DNA from: Podarcis raffonei
Lineage: Eukaryota > Chordata > Lepidosauria > Squamata > Lacertidae
Direction of reading: 5' to 3'
Assembly: GCF_027172205.1 (NCBI RefSeq)
Contig: NC_070612.1
Span: 31,707,183-31,771,182 of the forward strand
DNA length: 64,000 nucleotides
Shown here in pieces: positions 55,301 through 64,000 of this stretch. The position numbers and the translations under genes were made by a program. Position 1 is the stretch's first letter. Each line of letters starts with the position of its first letter. Under the pieces are notes generated by a model. The model was not told the origin of the DNA. It did no database searches and was given only the letters and a program-made list of their open reading frames with translations.

Positions 55301-58300
55301 ACTTTCAGGTAATATGAGGAAAAACCAAAGCAAGTACATGTGGTCAACCTGTGGTCCTCCAGGTGTTAATGGACTACAACTCCCATATTCCCTGACCTTT
55401 GGTCATGCTGGCTGGGGCTGATGGGAGTTGGAGTCCAACAGTGTTTGATGGACTCAAGTTCCTGCCCCTGATGTGCATGGTGGCAGCAAGAAAGCTTAAT
55501 GATCTACTGAAAGCAGATCTACTGATATGATACGATATCTTTATTGTCATTGTCCCATAAGTGAAAAAGTTGAACAGGAAAGAATGTAGTTTCACCTTTG
55601 TTATATGACATGCAGTACAATTGTAAGCATATTTACTCGGAAGTAATTCTCATTATGTTGGTTAAAAATATATATATTGTAAAGCATTTTTATTCCCCAT
55701 TCAAAAGGATTACAAATGCCAATGATAAGACAGTCCCTGGCATCAAGTTTAGAATCTAAAAGACATGGAGACATGGCACAAAGGGAAAAAGGGTTAGGAG
55801 GGAGGAGAAAAACAAAAATCCAGGAACTTTTTCTTAGTTACGTTCAATGGGACTCTCTATTGGCCATGCTGGTTGGGGATGATGGTTGAAGTGCAACAAC
55901 ATCTAGAGGGCCACAGTCTTACTACCCATGTTGAATAGACGTTTGTTGATGACTCTGATTGGGCTTCATGTGCAAAGCAATAATACTTTCTATGATGTTT
56001 TGAAAATCTTCATGCAGGACTATGCTCTGCATCCCCAAATATCTGCCAGTCAACTTCATGGGGGAACATAAGGAGAGCCTCCTGGATCAGGCCAGAGGCC
56101 CATTTAGTCCAGCACCACAGTGCCCAAGCAGATGCCTTTGGGAAGCCCAAATGCAGGACCTGAGCTCAACAGCCCTCTCCCCACTTGTGATTCCCTGGAA
56201 ACGAGAAGTGATCCAGAAACCACATAAATCTGAGCACCTATATTTAACCTGACTTGCAAAATAATCCTAAGCATTTCAACTGGGTAGCAGTGAGGCCTAC
56301 TAAGTTTAACAGGGCTTAGTAAGTATGTCTAGAATCACATCCCATGGCTAGCTAAACACAGTGCATTTGTCACTGAAAATGACAGCTTCACATTTATCCT
56401 TCACTCCTTTTAGGTGGGAAAATACATGACGTGGCATCACCATTATTCTTTCTCTTCTCTCTCTCTCTCTGTCTCCATGTGGGCTGGGAGGAAGCAATAG
56501 CATGTTGCCATTTCTGGTGACAAATGCACATTTCATAAAATGTCTAGTTTGAGCCTTCCTCTCATTGCCTCGTTTTATGTGGGGATAGATCCCTGATTGC
56601 TCTGCCTTCCACAGTTCAGTGACAAGATCACTCTTGGGGCAGTTGCTGAGGTCAGCTAAGGAGAGGATATAAGGGCTGCTACTGACTCTTATCTCCTTAT
56701 GAGGATCAGAGGAAAGGGCGAGAGGGCAAGCCTAACTGCTCACTCCAAAAGAGACAATTTAGCCACCAAGGAATCTCCCTTTCTGTCACCCCTTCTTGTG
56801 GGATGTGGAATGAGCCAGCCTCCTTCCTTTGAAGTTGCAGTTGAAATGTGTAGCTGAGAGTCTCAACAGCCTCAAGTTCTGTCCTGAGGCTTTTACTCAT
56901 CTGCATGGTGGGTGCTGGAGTCTAGACATCTATCATCTGTTTTTGATCACAGAACACTGTGGGGAGTTTACCTTCTGAAAAAAAAGGTCAGGTGGCAGCT
57001 TCTGTAATGTATCAGGATAGCCATATCCTCAGCTGGTTCCCTATCGGGTTTTGATTTTAAATATATAACTCAACATTTTTACATGAGAATATTTCAAATC
57101 TTAAACTGATTGTGCTGTTGGGGAGAGACTCTTTTTTCCTCGCTTATTTTTACATGTTGGCTAGGGTGCCCACTCCTGTTTTTCAGCATTGTTGATTTTC
57201 AGCTTCTACAAGAATAAATGTCTTCCTGGAGAGAATTTTTACTTTGAAACTGGCTCCTGGGCTCCTGATTCTTCTGTGTTTGATGGAAGAGCAATCTGCG
57301 CATGTCGGGTTGTTGTGCTCATGTCCTGCTCACAAACTTTTCACTGGCATTTGGCTTGGCCACTGTGAGAACAGGATGCTGGGTTAGATAGGTCATTGGC
57401 CTGATTCAGTAAGCTCTTCTTATGCTCTTACGTATAGGCCCATTACCCACTGTCTACTGTAGGTGAGCTGACATGTCGCCCCTCAGATAAATAGCAAAAT
57501 CATCTCCACCTCTGTAATGGATTTTTCTAGAGTTCCTGCCTTTCTCTTTCTCAACATGTATAGCATACACACTCACTTCAATCCAGGTGTAGTGGGAGGT
57601 TCTGCTGTTTTGACTCCTCCAATCCTAACCTGGTTTGATAAAATTAACACCCTGGTTCTGTGGCTCAATGGGCTATTGACCACAGCTATTTTCATGTATA
57701 GTTTGGGGATCAGCGGAAGAGTCATGAGCAATGTAGATTGGGAAGGGGACATTATTGAGCCCCTGTATTAACTTGGATAAATGATTCAAGATATTTCATA
57801 CCACTTCTAGACAAGAGCAGGAGGGTCTGTGGCACACAGTCATGTGTTGCAATGCTCCCTGGCTCAGCAGATTGGAGAAGGGCCTATGTATGTTTTGTAG
57901 AGGACACTATTATATCAGCTCTGTTATGTATTGAGGTTCTCACCCTGGCCACCAGGGGTGTTGTGTATATAGTTTTCACTCAGGTCCACGTAAGTTAATT
58001 TAGGCGGGAAACCCTGGGTTGTTGTCGTTACAATGTTGACAATGTTGACAGCCGGCTGCCTATAAAAGCAGGCTGGCTGAGCTGTTTGCAGTTTAGTTCA
58101 GTTCCAGCTTACTATAAAGAACCACTTGGGAAAATCTCTGTGTCGACTGCTTTGTCCACCCACAACTTGATAAGCTCAGATCTGGACTTGACTTGTGGTG
58201 CTCATTTTGAAAAGGTTGGCAACCGCTATTCAGAGGGTCTTTCTGGTAGACAAGGGGGTAGGACAGGTGACGAGTCACAGAGAGATAAGGATAGAACTCC

Positions 58301-60342
58301 AAAAATGCTGTGCATGGAACAATGAGTGCTGCTTAGTTGCAATTCTAAAGGCCCTTAAAATAACTAGAGATGGATGAGAACCCCATCCCTCGTGGGGAGG
58401 AAGACCTATTTCCCCCAAAGTTCTAAACATATTAATAATTTGCAGCCCCCCTGTGATCTCGCCAATTCTCTTACTTGTTGTGGCATCTTCAGTGCAACTG
58501 TTGTCTCTCTCCTTTCATCCTGTACTGCTCCAGAGGTAGAGAAGAAGGCATCTGAGGCCTAGCTCTGTTTTCCACTGGTAGGGCAACCTGGGCGGAATTG
58601 CATTGCTCTCCTGCCTTGCCAACACTGTGTGCCACTTCTGGTTGCTGAGAGGGGAAGGGGGAAAGCAGCAGGGAACTCGGCATGATGCAGGTGCATCAGC
58701 AGAACACATCTGATACTCTCTGTGCCGTGCTTGCACTGTGCTGAGCTCCCCACTGCCGTGCCTCCTCCCACTCTCAGTAACCAGAACATTGACCTGTGGA
58801 GTCCTGTCAGCCACACCTGGTAGGGGCCTTGGGAAATGAGGTTTCCCCAGGGCACTAAACAAACATCAGGTGGGAGATATTCTTCCACAGCTCAGGTTAA
58901 AATCAGAGCTGAGTAAGAACGTCACAATATTTATCCTTCAAAGAACGCTGATGCATTCTGAGAGTTATAGCCTGAGCCTGAGATGTATGAACAACTGCAT
59001 CACCCACAGCATCAGCACAAGTAAATTCTGCAAACCTTTATATCTCTATCTGTATAAACAGGTCTACCTCAACAAATCAGTTGATTATGGGTTGCCTTGG
59101 TAGCAGACAACAATAAAGTAGTACGTTTAAAAGCCAGGCTTACACCGAATTACAACGATTGATGTTCAAGAATCTTGATTGCTTGTCAAGGCCCCCAAGC
59201 CAGCCCCCCAGAAGAAATAAATTCACACAGACACAGATTTGGGTTTAAGGTTAATGGGCAAAATTTAGGTCGCAACTTTATTGATTACAGCAAATGTGAG
59301 CGGTATTGGCTTAGGCATTGGCAATAGGCTATATCTGACTCCTGCTCACCTTGCAGGGAGTCAGGGAGGGTTAACCATCAGTGAGGAAACCACATCGGGG
59401 AAACCCGTCTGCAGCTCTCCTCGGTGTTCCCAGAGGCCTGGCATGGCCCTAGCCCCTCAAGCGGACTTCGGACAGGATCCAGGGCCCGGATTCCTTTAAT
59501 GGAATACCCTTGAACATGGAGGAGCAGGCAATGGCCTACCTCCCCTCCACCCATATCAATAAACAAATGCCTAACCGCCAAACTTTACAAAGTTGTGACG
59601 ATTGCCAAGAGGTTGGCGAAAACCAAGTGGCCCGTGCCAATCTGCCAAATGGAAAAATCCCTACCCGTCCCAAGACAGGCGACCAACCAAAGTCCAAAGC
59701 AAGGCCAGGGGGCACCTAAAACAAAAGGAAGGGTGGGCGGGTGTTTGGCAGCGTGAAGCAGGTGCTCAGCACACGTCACGCTGCTGCTTTTATACCCCCC
59801 ACGATCACCCCACTCAATCGCGATTGGCCAAAAGAGGCCGGGGGTGATCGTGGCGCCACCCTGGCGTAAAGGGCATCACTCCCCCCATGCCAGGGAGGGG
59901 GAAAATTGTATTGTGGTCCTACCCGCAACCAGGACCGTCCTTTAAGATGATCCAATTTAGCAATGGGGAGAAAATAATGACATGCCTTTAGCCAGGAGAA
60001 AGAGGATTTTTAATCCACACCATTTTATTCTCTCAACAGATTCAAGGATTCAACATTGAAGACGGGCAGTTTGCTTATGCCAAAGACTGTGCATCTTTGT
60101 TCCCTCCAGCAATTCTGATGGGCCTGGTGATGTCTCTGATTTTGCTTCTAGTTCTGGCCTATGCTCTCCACATGCTGATACACTTGAAATCCCTTGACAG
60201 GCACTATGAATGCAAAGCTTCTCCTGCTTACTTCCCACAGATGAAAGATATTGATACGGTAGATGAAAAAGAACCCCTGAGAAACAATGGGATTGAAGTA
60301 TATGAACTTAGAAGTCAACAGTACTCAAAAATCTATATTTAG
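49351..60342 (+). CDS. ATP6AP1L: V-ATPase accessory subunit S1-like protein, 6 supported exons (5' end not found)
   Basis: Exons 49351-49391, 50481-50542, 52234-52466, 54549-54599, 55065-55308 and 60040-60342 join in one frame. The product aligns with the C-terminal luminal domain and membrane anchor of ATP6AP1 (Ac45). Matches include an ILFWAR segment (ILFWAQ in ATP6AP1), TFGVHATVDV, YYKLSIQNWFTLHRI, SYHCEHVSNLQ, WEVTFIDFQ|IQGFN and QFAYAKDCASLFPPAILMGL. The position next to RPS23 identifies the -like paralogue. Several N-glycosylation sequons (NIT, NGS, NHT, NCS, NQS, NAT) fit a luminal domain. One membrane segment (60109-60180) is followed by a cytosolic tail of about 53 residues, longer than in ATP6AP1. 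The start codon and signal peptide were not identified. The family serves V-ATPase assembly and targeting; a role for the -like form is inference. Confidence 0.9.
49733..49775. repeat. (CA)n and (TA)n microsatellite
   Basis: CA units pass into acatatatac-type sequence. Confidence 0.9.
49785..49965 (+). repeat. LINE 3' tail with (CAAA)n
   Basis: The text ttttactgtatttgttgact ... tggaaatcacccagagaact is a LINE 3' UTR, ending in about eleven caaa units at 49920-49964. Confidence 0.55.
50481..50542 (+). CDS. ATP6AP1L: ATP6AP1L exon (RRYDGSVKPKLNLQQITFAQ)
   Basis: A 62-bp exon with a long pyrimidine acceptor ending ttcttcag and donor GTATGG. It leaves in phase 0, matching the next exon. Confidence 0.72.
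51681..51805. mobile_element. Hairpin MITE
   Basis: The arms ctggtgccttccagatgtta ... and gtagtagtcccatctttgta are diverged inverses around ccagggatgatggga. It lies in an ATP6AP1L intron. Confidence 0.55.
52234..52466 (+). CDS. ATP6AP1L: ATP6AP1L exon (start of conserved luminal domain)
   Basis: The open frame IVNYNGSSKENSERESVIHT continues to NITVNGSHCILFWARR and LTDKTFGVHATV, matching the Ac45 core. The donor is GTAAGA, in phase 2. It carries five sequons. Confidence 0.9.
52940..53130. mobile_element. Foldback repeat (hAT-like non-autonomous), longer copy
   Basis: The text attgtagctctgtgagggga ... caattctcagcagccttaac ... aaagtggtatcatagtgctt is the fullest copy of this family in the window. 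Confidence 0.55.
53870..54180. repeat. Low-complexity GA/GT-rich tract
   Basis: Purine-rich sequence with (GGAA)n near 53955, a run of G near 54078-54089 and many gtgtgtg and gagagag units. Confidence 0.8.
54549..54599 (+). CDS. ATP6AP1L: ATP6AP1L exon (LSLNFGDIDNLKGFVI)
   Basis: A 51-bp exon with acceptor tgtcatag and donor GTATGT. It aligns with the LSLTYERLFGTTVTFKFIL stretch of human ATP6AP1. Confidence 0.88.
55065..55308 (+). CDS. ATP6AP1L: ATP6AP1L exon (NWFTLHRI to FIDFQ)
   Basis: A 244-bp exon with acceptor ctcctctcccag and donor GTAATA. It encodes the most conserved part of the Ac45 core, with the YHC cysteine and two sequons (NQS, NAT). Confidence 0.95.
55344..55450. mobile_element. 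Hairpin MITE, well preserved
   Basis: The text tggactacaactcccatatt and the inverse ctgatgggagttggagtcca lie around ggtcatgctggctgggg. It starts 35 bp after an ATP6AP1L donor. Confidence 0.65.
55850..55922. mobile_element. Hairpin MITE, half copy
   Basis: The text gccatgctggttggggatga ... caacaacatctagagggcca is the centre and right arm of the family. Confidence 0.5.
56068..56235 (-). repeat. CR1-type 3' end, antisense
   Basis: The text tcctggatcaggccagaggc, catttagtccagcaccacag and gcaggacctgagctcaacag is the longest antisense copy of this 3' end. Confidence 0.65.
57355..57432 (+). repeat. CR1-type 3' end, sense
   Basis: The text ggccactgtgagaacaggat ... ttggcctgattcagtaagct ... cttcttatgctctta. 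Confidence 0.6.
57922..58172 (+). mobile_element. Solo LTR (LTR retrotransposon fossil)
   Basis: A 251-bp unit starts TGTTATGTATTG and carries a TATA box (tataaaa) at 58061-58067. It is flanked by the 5-bp direct repeat agctc (57917-57921 and 58173-58177). No internal coding region adjoins it, so it is a solo LTR left by recombination between two LTRs. The family is uncertain; Ty3/Gypsy or a retrovirus-like element is possible. It lies in the last ATP6AP1L intron. Confidence 0.65.
59184..59982 (-). mobile_element. LTR-like element, antisense, just before the last ATP6AP1L exon
   Basis: On the minus strand this stretch has a TATA box (about 59794-59788) with a CCAAT-type box upstream, then about 500 bp to an AATAAA at 59282-59277. 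This is the U3-R-U5 order of an LTR. The outer ends TGTCA and TGACA are inverse, but no convincing target duplication was found, so both ends are approximate. It is GC-rich relative to the surrounding intron. There is no coding interior, so I treat it as a fossil solo LTR or related element. Confidence 0.45.
60040..60342 (+). CDS. ATP6AP1L: ATP6AP1L last exon (membrane anchor and tail)
   Basis: One hundred codons and TAG. It begins IQGFNIEDGQFAYAKDCASL, then the membrane segment AILMGLVMSLILLLVLAYAL, then a charged tail ending QQYSKIYI. The acceptor ctctcaacag is only about 57 bp downstream of an LTR-like element. A possible AATAAA lies far downstream at 61683-61688. Confidence 0.95.
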   Translation: MQGFNIEDGQFAYAKDCASLFPPAILMGLVMSLILLLVLAYALHMLIHLKSLDRHYECKASPAYFPQMKDIDTVDEKEPLRNNGIEVYELRSQQYSKIYI

Positions 60343-60984
60343 CAGTTGTTTTTTTGTTTTCCATGGTTAGGCAGCATACTATTCCTGAGGAACTTTCGCA
60401 TCATGTGGGCTCATGTTAGGATTTTGAGCATCTCAACTTTGATTTAAAACAAGATTTCTAGTCCTCATGGTTGTAAAGAAAAAAATGTGGAAGTGTTACA
60501 ACAGTGTGTGTCCTAATTTCTCAGAAATTCAGAAGCAAATCAAAATAACACCAATTTATATTGTGGTTCCAATAGTGTAAGTAAACAGCATGGTTTTAGA
60601 AGTGACAGTCTCATGGTCAGGAACATTTTAGACCTGTCATATTGAGTGTGTGGAATCTAGATGCCCAGAAAACTCAGCTAACAAAGTGGGAACTTATGAC
60701 ACTTCAAAAACTGCCAAGACTTCCACTCCAAATGAGAGGAAAACATCCCAGCCAAAGTTGCATAGCAAAAATTGAAGCTTGATCAAGCTTCTTCAGAAGC
60801 TAGAAAGTGAAGACTGCTCTTTTTTTCCCTTTTTCTTTTTGCCATGACATGGGAAGACTCTGAACTACAGTTTTGCATGAAGTGAAATGACCTGCTCTAC
60901 TTAAAGGTTGATGAACAGAGATTTTCTGGTGCTGAAATGGCGCCAATCTTTGGGCAGAAGGAAACAGCTGCAGACATCCTTAAC

Positions 60985-61088
60985 TTGGAGGCCCTCCAAA
61001 TGTTTTGGACTACAATTCCCATCATTCCCAGCAATGGTCAAGTAGTTACTTGTAGTCCAAAATGGTTGGAGGGAATCAGCTTGGGGAA
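60985..61088. mobile_element. Hairpin MITE, well preserved
   Basis: The text ggccctccaaatgttttgga and the inverse tgtagtccaaaatggttgga lie around cattcccagcaatggtcaag. It lies in the 3' flank of ATP6AP1L. Confidence 0.7.
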
Positions 61089-61094
61089 GGTTTA

Positions 61095-62224
61095 TCTTAA
61101 GTGCCCCAGTGAGCGTCTCTCTTTCTGCAACATACATACGACTCCAACGATGTAACAGAACATGTTAATTGCTGATCAGCTGCCAAATGGTGCGTACCTA
61201 TTATTGTACCTGTTTGCATTACAGAAAAGTGATATTTCTGCTAATCAGCAAATGATGTGCTGCTTCTAAAGATGTTATGCAAATTGTGTCAGTTACATCT
61301 CAGTGTTATGCAGATTTGCTGTGGATCTCTTATCTTGCGATGCTTTTCCAAGGGTGCCCTCAGCACTGAGCAGATTTCTCACTTCTGTTGTATCTCAATT
61401 AAGTTATCAGCACTTTCTTTTTTGATGTTCCATTCTAATACTTAGCTAAATGTTTTTTACTACATGACTTCTCTGATAAATGATCAAAGGATATCAGACT
61501 GTTGGCATTAATTTCAAAAAATGTGTCATTGAGAACAAGGTAAAAGAAAGCTCTCAGCGGGAAGGAAGAAATTAATGTAACGAAGATTAGCTCTGATACT
61601 GTAAAAGTAAAGCCCTAGTCTTCCCCACTCATTTACAAACCTTTGCAAATCGCGTTTCATAATGAAGGCTTTGAAAACACTGAATAAACACCCCTTCAAA
61701 AGCAATAGGCCTCTTAGCAACAGTATAAATAGAGTCTACTGATGGAAAGACTTCCTTAACATGTAGAAACTAGTTCAGTACTAATTTGTTAAATTAACCA
61801 GTTTTAAGTCAATCTTGCTTTGAGGTCAAACACAATCTGGATTTCTGTGATATTGTACTTGGGTTCCCCTGGGTTATGCAATGTAACCATCACCCCACCT
61901 GTAATGCCATTGGGCTCCCAAGAGGCACTTTAGGTGCATTCAAGTGGGAGTTTAAAGTATCTCTCCCCACACTGCTAGAACAGAAGATCCTCACATTGCA
62001 TCAGCTACACAGCTGCACCTTTAAGTCAGGGGTGTTCTGGGTCCTTATCTACCTCCATAAACTAAGCTTGACAGGTGGGTGGAGCCAGCTACCTGCCAAT
62101 CACATGACATCACCATGATTTCAGGTAAACAGCATATCGGTGGTGCCTGCCGAATCCCTTTGGCCCCACCTTCTTTTTCTTGTTCCCTACCTGACATCAT
62201 ATATATCTATGGATACAAGGCAGA
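61095..62224. other. ATP6AP1L 3' flank without features
   Basis: AT-rich sequence with no gene. It contains the possible AATAAA at 61683-61688. Confidence 0.45.
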
Positions 62225-62480
62225 GCCCATAGATCATAAAATCAAAAACTTAGAAAGCACCCTGGGTATCATCTAGTTCAAACCATAGCTATCAATGTTT
62301 CCCTTTTTTAAAGGGAAATTGCCTTATTCCGAATAGGATTCCTCGCAAGAAAAGGGAAAAGTTGACAGCTATGGTCCAATCCCCTGCAATGCAGGAATAT
62401 GCAGCTGTCCCTTACAGGAATCAAACCTGCAACCTTGCCCTTATCACCATCACACTGGTGATAATCAACTGAGCAGTTCA
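62225..62480 (-). repeat. tRNA-like SINE split by a MITE
   Basis: The halves read catctagttca | tccaatcccctgcaatgcag ... gaatcaaacctgcaaccttg, the latter being an antisense tRNA box-B region, followed by ccatcacactggtgataatc. The MITE at 62283-62375 separates the two parts. Confidence 0.55.
62283..62375. mobile_element. 93-bp MITE with 25-bp inverted ends
   Basis: The left end ccatagctatcaatgtttcc and the right end gggaaaagttgacagctatg are inverse over about 25 bp with few mismatches. It interrupts a SINE, and ttcaa / tccaa on the two sides may be a decayed target duplication. Confidence 0.7.
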
Positions 62481-64000
62481 GGCCAAATGGGGAAGCCTGA
62501 GAGGCTCAACTATTTATATAGGCTGGAGCTTCCCCACCACTGCTTTGAGTGTGGACCTTTTCCTTCACATGTATTGCCAATGTGGAAGGCCTGAGCCAGA
62601 TCAGGACCCTACCATGGGGGATAAGGAGCTTTATAGCTTTGTGCTTGTGATATGCATTGGGAACTCCCATTTGCTGATTTTTTCATGCAAATTGCCCGTG
62701 AAGGGAGCCTGAGACAGATCAGGACCATAGCCAGGGCCAAAGTCCACAAGCTGAAAAGTAAAGCTAACAGAACATATCTCTACAGGGGTTTTTTTTGTGG
62801 GAAGGGGGCACAAAGAAGATGCTTTCAGCAACCCCCATCCTTGGGTAGCACCACCTCTTCTTCATCGCTGTTGCTGTGGCCGTGTTCACTTGCTGTTTTG
62901 TTCTGGGCAGTATCTGGAAGGGACTGATGCTGCTTTTTGTCACTCATATCACTCCTCCCTCACTTGGAGAGGCTAGGTGAACAGGGAGCAGCAGCAAGAG
63001 GAACAGCAGGGTCAGGGGGCTCTTCTCTTTGGAGTTGTGCCTTGACAGGTGTCCCCTGATCTCAGTACTTGACACTGACCCTGTATCCGGGGCTTCAACA
63101 TGAGTTAGTACAAAATGGCGGACACACCATAAAATGATTTGCAAAAACCTGTGGCTGACCATGTGGAAGGTAAAACAAGAAGAAGACTGGACTATTGTAG
63201 AGATGGGATCCTATATGTACAGCGTGTTTTATGTATCTTCATTTACAAAGTAGAGCAATCAGCCTGGCATATCAACATCTCTCCCTGCAACGAATGCTCC
63301 ATACGTTTTCTGCATGAGTCTGCCAGTAGCAAGAAAAAATACAATTGTCTATGAGTGCCATCAGTTTGGTAACTGGAGAGAAAATGGGCCATCTCACCTG
63401 AGGCAGCGATAATGAACCTGTAATAGCCAATTTCCCTTGTAATAAAAGTAGCTGGGTGAGGGGAAGACATGTTCTGCTTTAAATCAGCTTAGTGTGTTAC
63501 ATAAAGTGGCTATTGGGGAATTTATGTGGTAACAACTGGAATGCACTGTTTTGAGTTATTTATATGGTGTGACAGATGTGCATGTTGTTGGTGGGCTACT
63601 TGAAGGGACAATCTCGGGCAATATTCTGACAAATAAACCCAAATGCAGGTCGATGGAATAACAATGAAACGCCCCACAGGCACTTCGGCACAGAATTTTG
63701 TTTATATGGTACACAAGAGCCATCTAGTGGCCATTTGTAAACATTTGTTGTTGGAAAGATGCTATTTATTTATTACAGGATCACAACCTTTCTTCGAACC
63801 CACCAAAACGAGAAGGCAATGAATTACCTTTTGACATTCGTAGAATGCTTCCTCATGGTAAAAAAAAAAGGAAAAAAGGATGGAGACAAATTCCCCCCCC
63901 CCTCCGTTAGATGGTTTTCTTTTCACCTGATCTCTTGTACCTTTTATTCTTGCCCTCAATACTTTTCTCAGCCAGATCTCTCTGTCTTGATGTCTACCAT
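62481..64000. other. Right end of the window, no gene supported
   Basis: Short related segments (gatcaggaccctaccatggg near 62601 and gatcaggaccatagccaggg near 62718) suggest a dispersed repeat. Poly-A and poly-C runs lie near 63858 and 63893. I see no further exon. Confidence 0.4.

Noticed and set aside
58515-58888. Two overlapping open frames (115 and 109 codons) on the minus strand
   Set aside because: GC-rich intronic sequence can keep frames open by chance; no motif is seen and the two frames shadow each other.
63774-63830. Possible exon after an acceptor-like attacag at the right edge
   Set aside because: No donor in phase and no recognisable peptide.

Overview
The window is vertebrate nuclear DNA, almost certainly from a squamate reptile (a lizard). 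The evidence is three tRNA-headed SINE copies of the Sauria SINE type, a BovB (RTE) LINE tail, CR1- and L2-like LINE tails, a CORE-SINE/MIR relic, and many short hairpin DNA transposons, set among spliced single-copy genes. The gene order ATG10 - RPS23 - ATP6AP1L is, from memory, the order on human 5q14.

Layout. (1) 1-10253: the 3' end of ATG10 on the plus strand, meaning the two last coding exons (9031-9128 and 10142-10253) and a repeat-rich intron. (2) 10254-27030: intergenic DNA with repeats and no gene I can support. (3) 27044-33810: two complete, intron-containing RPS23 genes placed head to head. The minus-strand copy (start 30102, stop 27074) and the plus-strand copy (start 30844, stop 33779) share all three coding intron positions. 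They encode the same 143-residue protein but differ silently in about 34 codons. About 740 bp of GC-rich DNA with YY1-, ZNF143- and ETS-like sites lies between their start codons. (4) 33811-42766: intergenic, densely nested repeats: a SINE in an L2-like LINE, and BovB in CR1, both with 13-bp target duplications. (5) 42767(?)-60342: ATP6AP1L, the V-ATPase accessory subunit S1-like gene on the plus strand, with six well-supported exons and one possible upstream exon. Its introns carry a solo LTR (57922-58172) and a second LTR-like element lying antisense directly before the last exon. (6) 60343-64000: 3' flank with repeats only.

The genes do not form a pathway: ATG10 is an autophagy conjugating enzyme, RPS23 a 40S ribosomal protein and ATP6AP1L a V-ATPase accessory homologue. 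The main novelty is the divergent RPS23 pair. The conserved order and orientation suggest that the minus copy is ancestral and the plus copy arose by inverted DNA-level duplication, with both kept under strong selection on the protein. All calls come from reading the sequence; no alignment or expression data were available.
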